Shown here in pieces: positions 63,617-64,000 of a stretch of DNA of 64,000 bases. Numbering within the stretch: the stretch's first letter is position 1; each line of letters begins with the position of its first letter. A program made the translations under genes and the position numbers. The stretch is from Caulobacter sp. 602-1 (GTDB lineage Bacteria > Pseudomonadota > Alphaproteobacteria > Caulobacterales > Caulobacteraceae), in the NCBI RefSeq assembly GCF_003931565.1, contig NZ_RRYI01000005.1, positions 371,168 through 435,167 of the forward strand, written 5' to 3'. The notes below the pieces were generated by a model that ran no database searches, was not told the origin of the DNA, and saw nothing but the letters and a program-made list of their open reading frames with translations.

Positions 63617-63784
63617 TCAGTGCGGATCGGCGGGCGGCTTGTCGTCGAGGTGATCGTAGAGAATGCGGGCGGCGTCGCCCTTGGGGTCGTCGTACTGGCC
63701 CGAGCGCATGGTCCAGAAGAAAGCCAGCAGACCGATGGCGCCAAGCCCGATCGACGCGGGGGCCAGGAAGAGGATGATGTTCAT
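63617..63784 (-). CDS. ccoS: cbb3-type oxidase assembly protein CcoS
   Basis: 55 residues: 'MNIILFLAPASIGLGAIGLL' with one helix, then 'FWTMRSGQYDDPKGDAARIL', the CcoS/FixS hallmark. CcoS is needed to mature the haem-copper site of the high-affinity oxidase. Its ATG overlaps a possible 31-codon frame from 63876 (TGA within ATGA). Normally ccoG, ccoH and ccoI stand between ccoP and ccoS; here only about 100 bases do. Confidence 0.87.
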   Translation of the reverse strand: MNIILFLAPASIGLGAIGLLAFFWTMRSGQYDDPKGDAARILYDHLDDKPPADPH

Positions 63785-63866
63785 CGACAACACCCTTTCC
63801 GGCCGGCCCGTGCGGCGGCGGAGACCGCCGTCCGGTTTTCGGTTTTGGGTTTGGTGTTGTCGATGA
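63781..63866. repeat. 14-bp perfect inverted repeat between ccoP and ccoS
   Basis: TCATCGACAACACC at 63781-63794 and GGTGTTGTCGATGA at 63853-63866, separated by 58 bases. On the minus strand the second arm contains the ccoS start codon, so a hairpin could mask it. It may also mark a rearrangement point. Confidence 0.6.
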
Positions 63867-63882
63867 GGGTTGGCATGGCCGG

Positions 63883-64000
63883 TTATTGTCCGGCGGCGTT
63901 GGCGTGGACGTAGACGGCGATGGCCTTGATGGTTTCGGGGCTGAGGCGTCCGGCCCAGGTGGGCATGACGCCGCCGTTCCCGGCGAAGATCTGGCCGCGG
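63883..64000 (-). CDS. ccoP: cbb3-type cytochrome c oxidase subunit III, C-terminal end
   Basis: The last 38 codons, running off the window. 'GQIFAGNGGVMPTWAGRLSP' contains the axial Met of the second haem c ('MP') and 'ETIKAIAVYVHANAAGQ' is the typical CcoP tail. CcoP is the dihaem subunit feeding electrons into the oxidase used at low oxygen. The rest of the operon lies upstream on the minus strand, beyond the edge. Confidence 0.85.
   Translation of the reverse strand, partial: RGQIFAGNGGVMPTWAGRLSPETIKAIAVYVHANAAGQ

Overview
The window is a high-GC, gene-dense chromosomal segment of an alphaproteobacterium, most likely Caulobacter or a close relative. Pointers are GC-biased codon use, a TonB-dependent receptor beside exported amidohydrolases, an AapJQMP-type amino-acid transporter, and a cbb3 oxidase edge with ccoS followed by a HemN-like gene. 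No rRNA, tRNA or CRISPR array was seen.

Layout. (1) 1-8973: one tightly coupled operon holding an alpha/beta-hydrolase end, an HpcH/HpaI aldolase, an Fbp-like binding protein, permease and ATPase, EutB and EutC, an RraA-family aldolase, and a PepSY membrane protein. I infer import and breakdown of an ethanolamine-containing compound, possibly a citrate/ethanolamine siderophore. (2) 8974-10336: gene-poor stretch with a 543-bp internally deleted IS3-family element whose two ends are intact. (3) 10337-14251: MlaA- and MlaC-like genes and a histidine kinase, convergent with its probable response regulator and a MipA/OmpV porin-like gene. (4) 14444-22332: a CzcCBA-type metal efflux operon divergent from its two-component system, with a striking operator between them. 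(5) 22483-37592: Lrp regulator, exported amidohydrolases (one without metal ligands), a TonB receptor, an Aap-type ABC transporter, an orphan ECF sigma factor and a cysteine-synthase-like enzyme. This looks like peptide or amino-acid scavenging.

(6) 37838-62791: an envelope, ion and stress island. It holds an HtrA protease, DUF2254, two ClC proteins (one truncated), persulfide dioxygenase and sulfite exporter, LysR/YeiH, a frameshifted MscS channel with a pseudo-receiver, an SLC13 transporter, MarR, trehalose synthesis (otsBA), a frameshifted membrane PQQ dehydrogenase, NhaA and a CPA1 antiporter. Six copies of a palindrome of the form ATCG-N5-CGAT (mostly ATCGTNNNRCGAT) lie in promoter-like positions here; one lies between marR and a divergent small membrane-protein gene, so MarR is a candidate regulator. 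(7) 62850-64000: the tail of a cbb3 oxidase locus on the minus strand (ccoP end, ccoS, and a cysteine-free HemN-like protein).

Several genes look damaged: the IS3 element, a chemotaxis-receptor relic, MscS, the PQQ dehydrogenase and the second ClC. The MscS and PQQ lesions are single-base changes and could be sequence errors.
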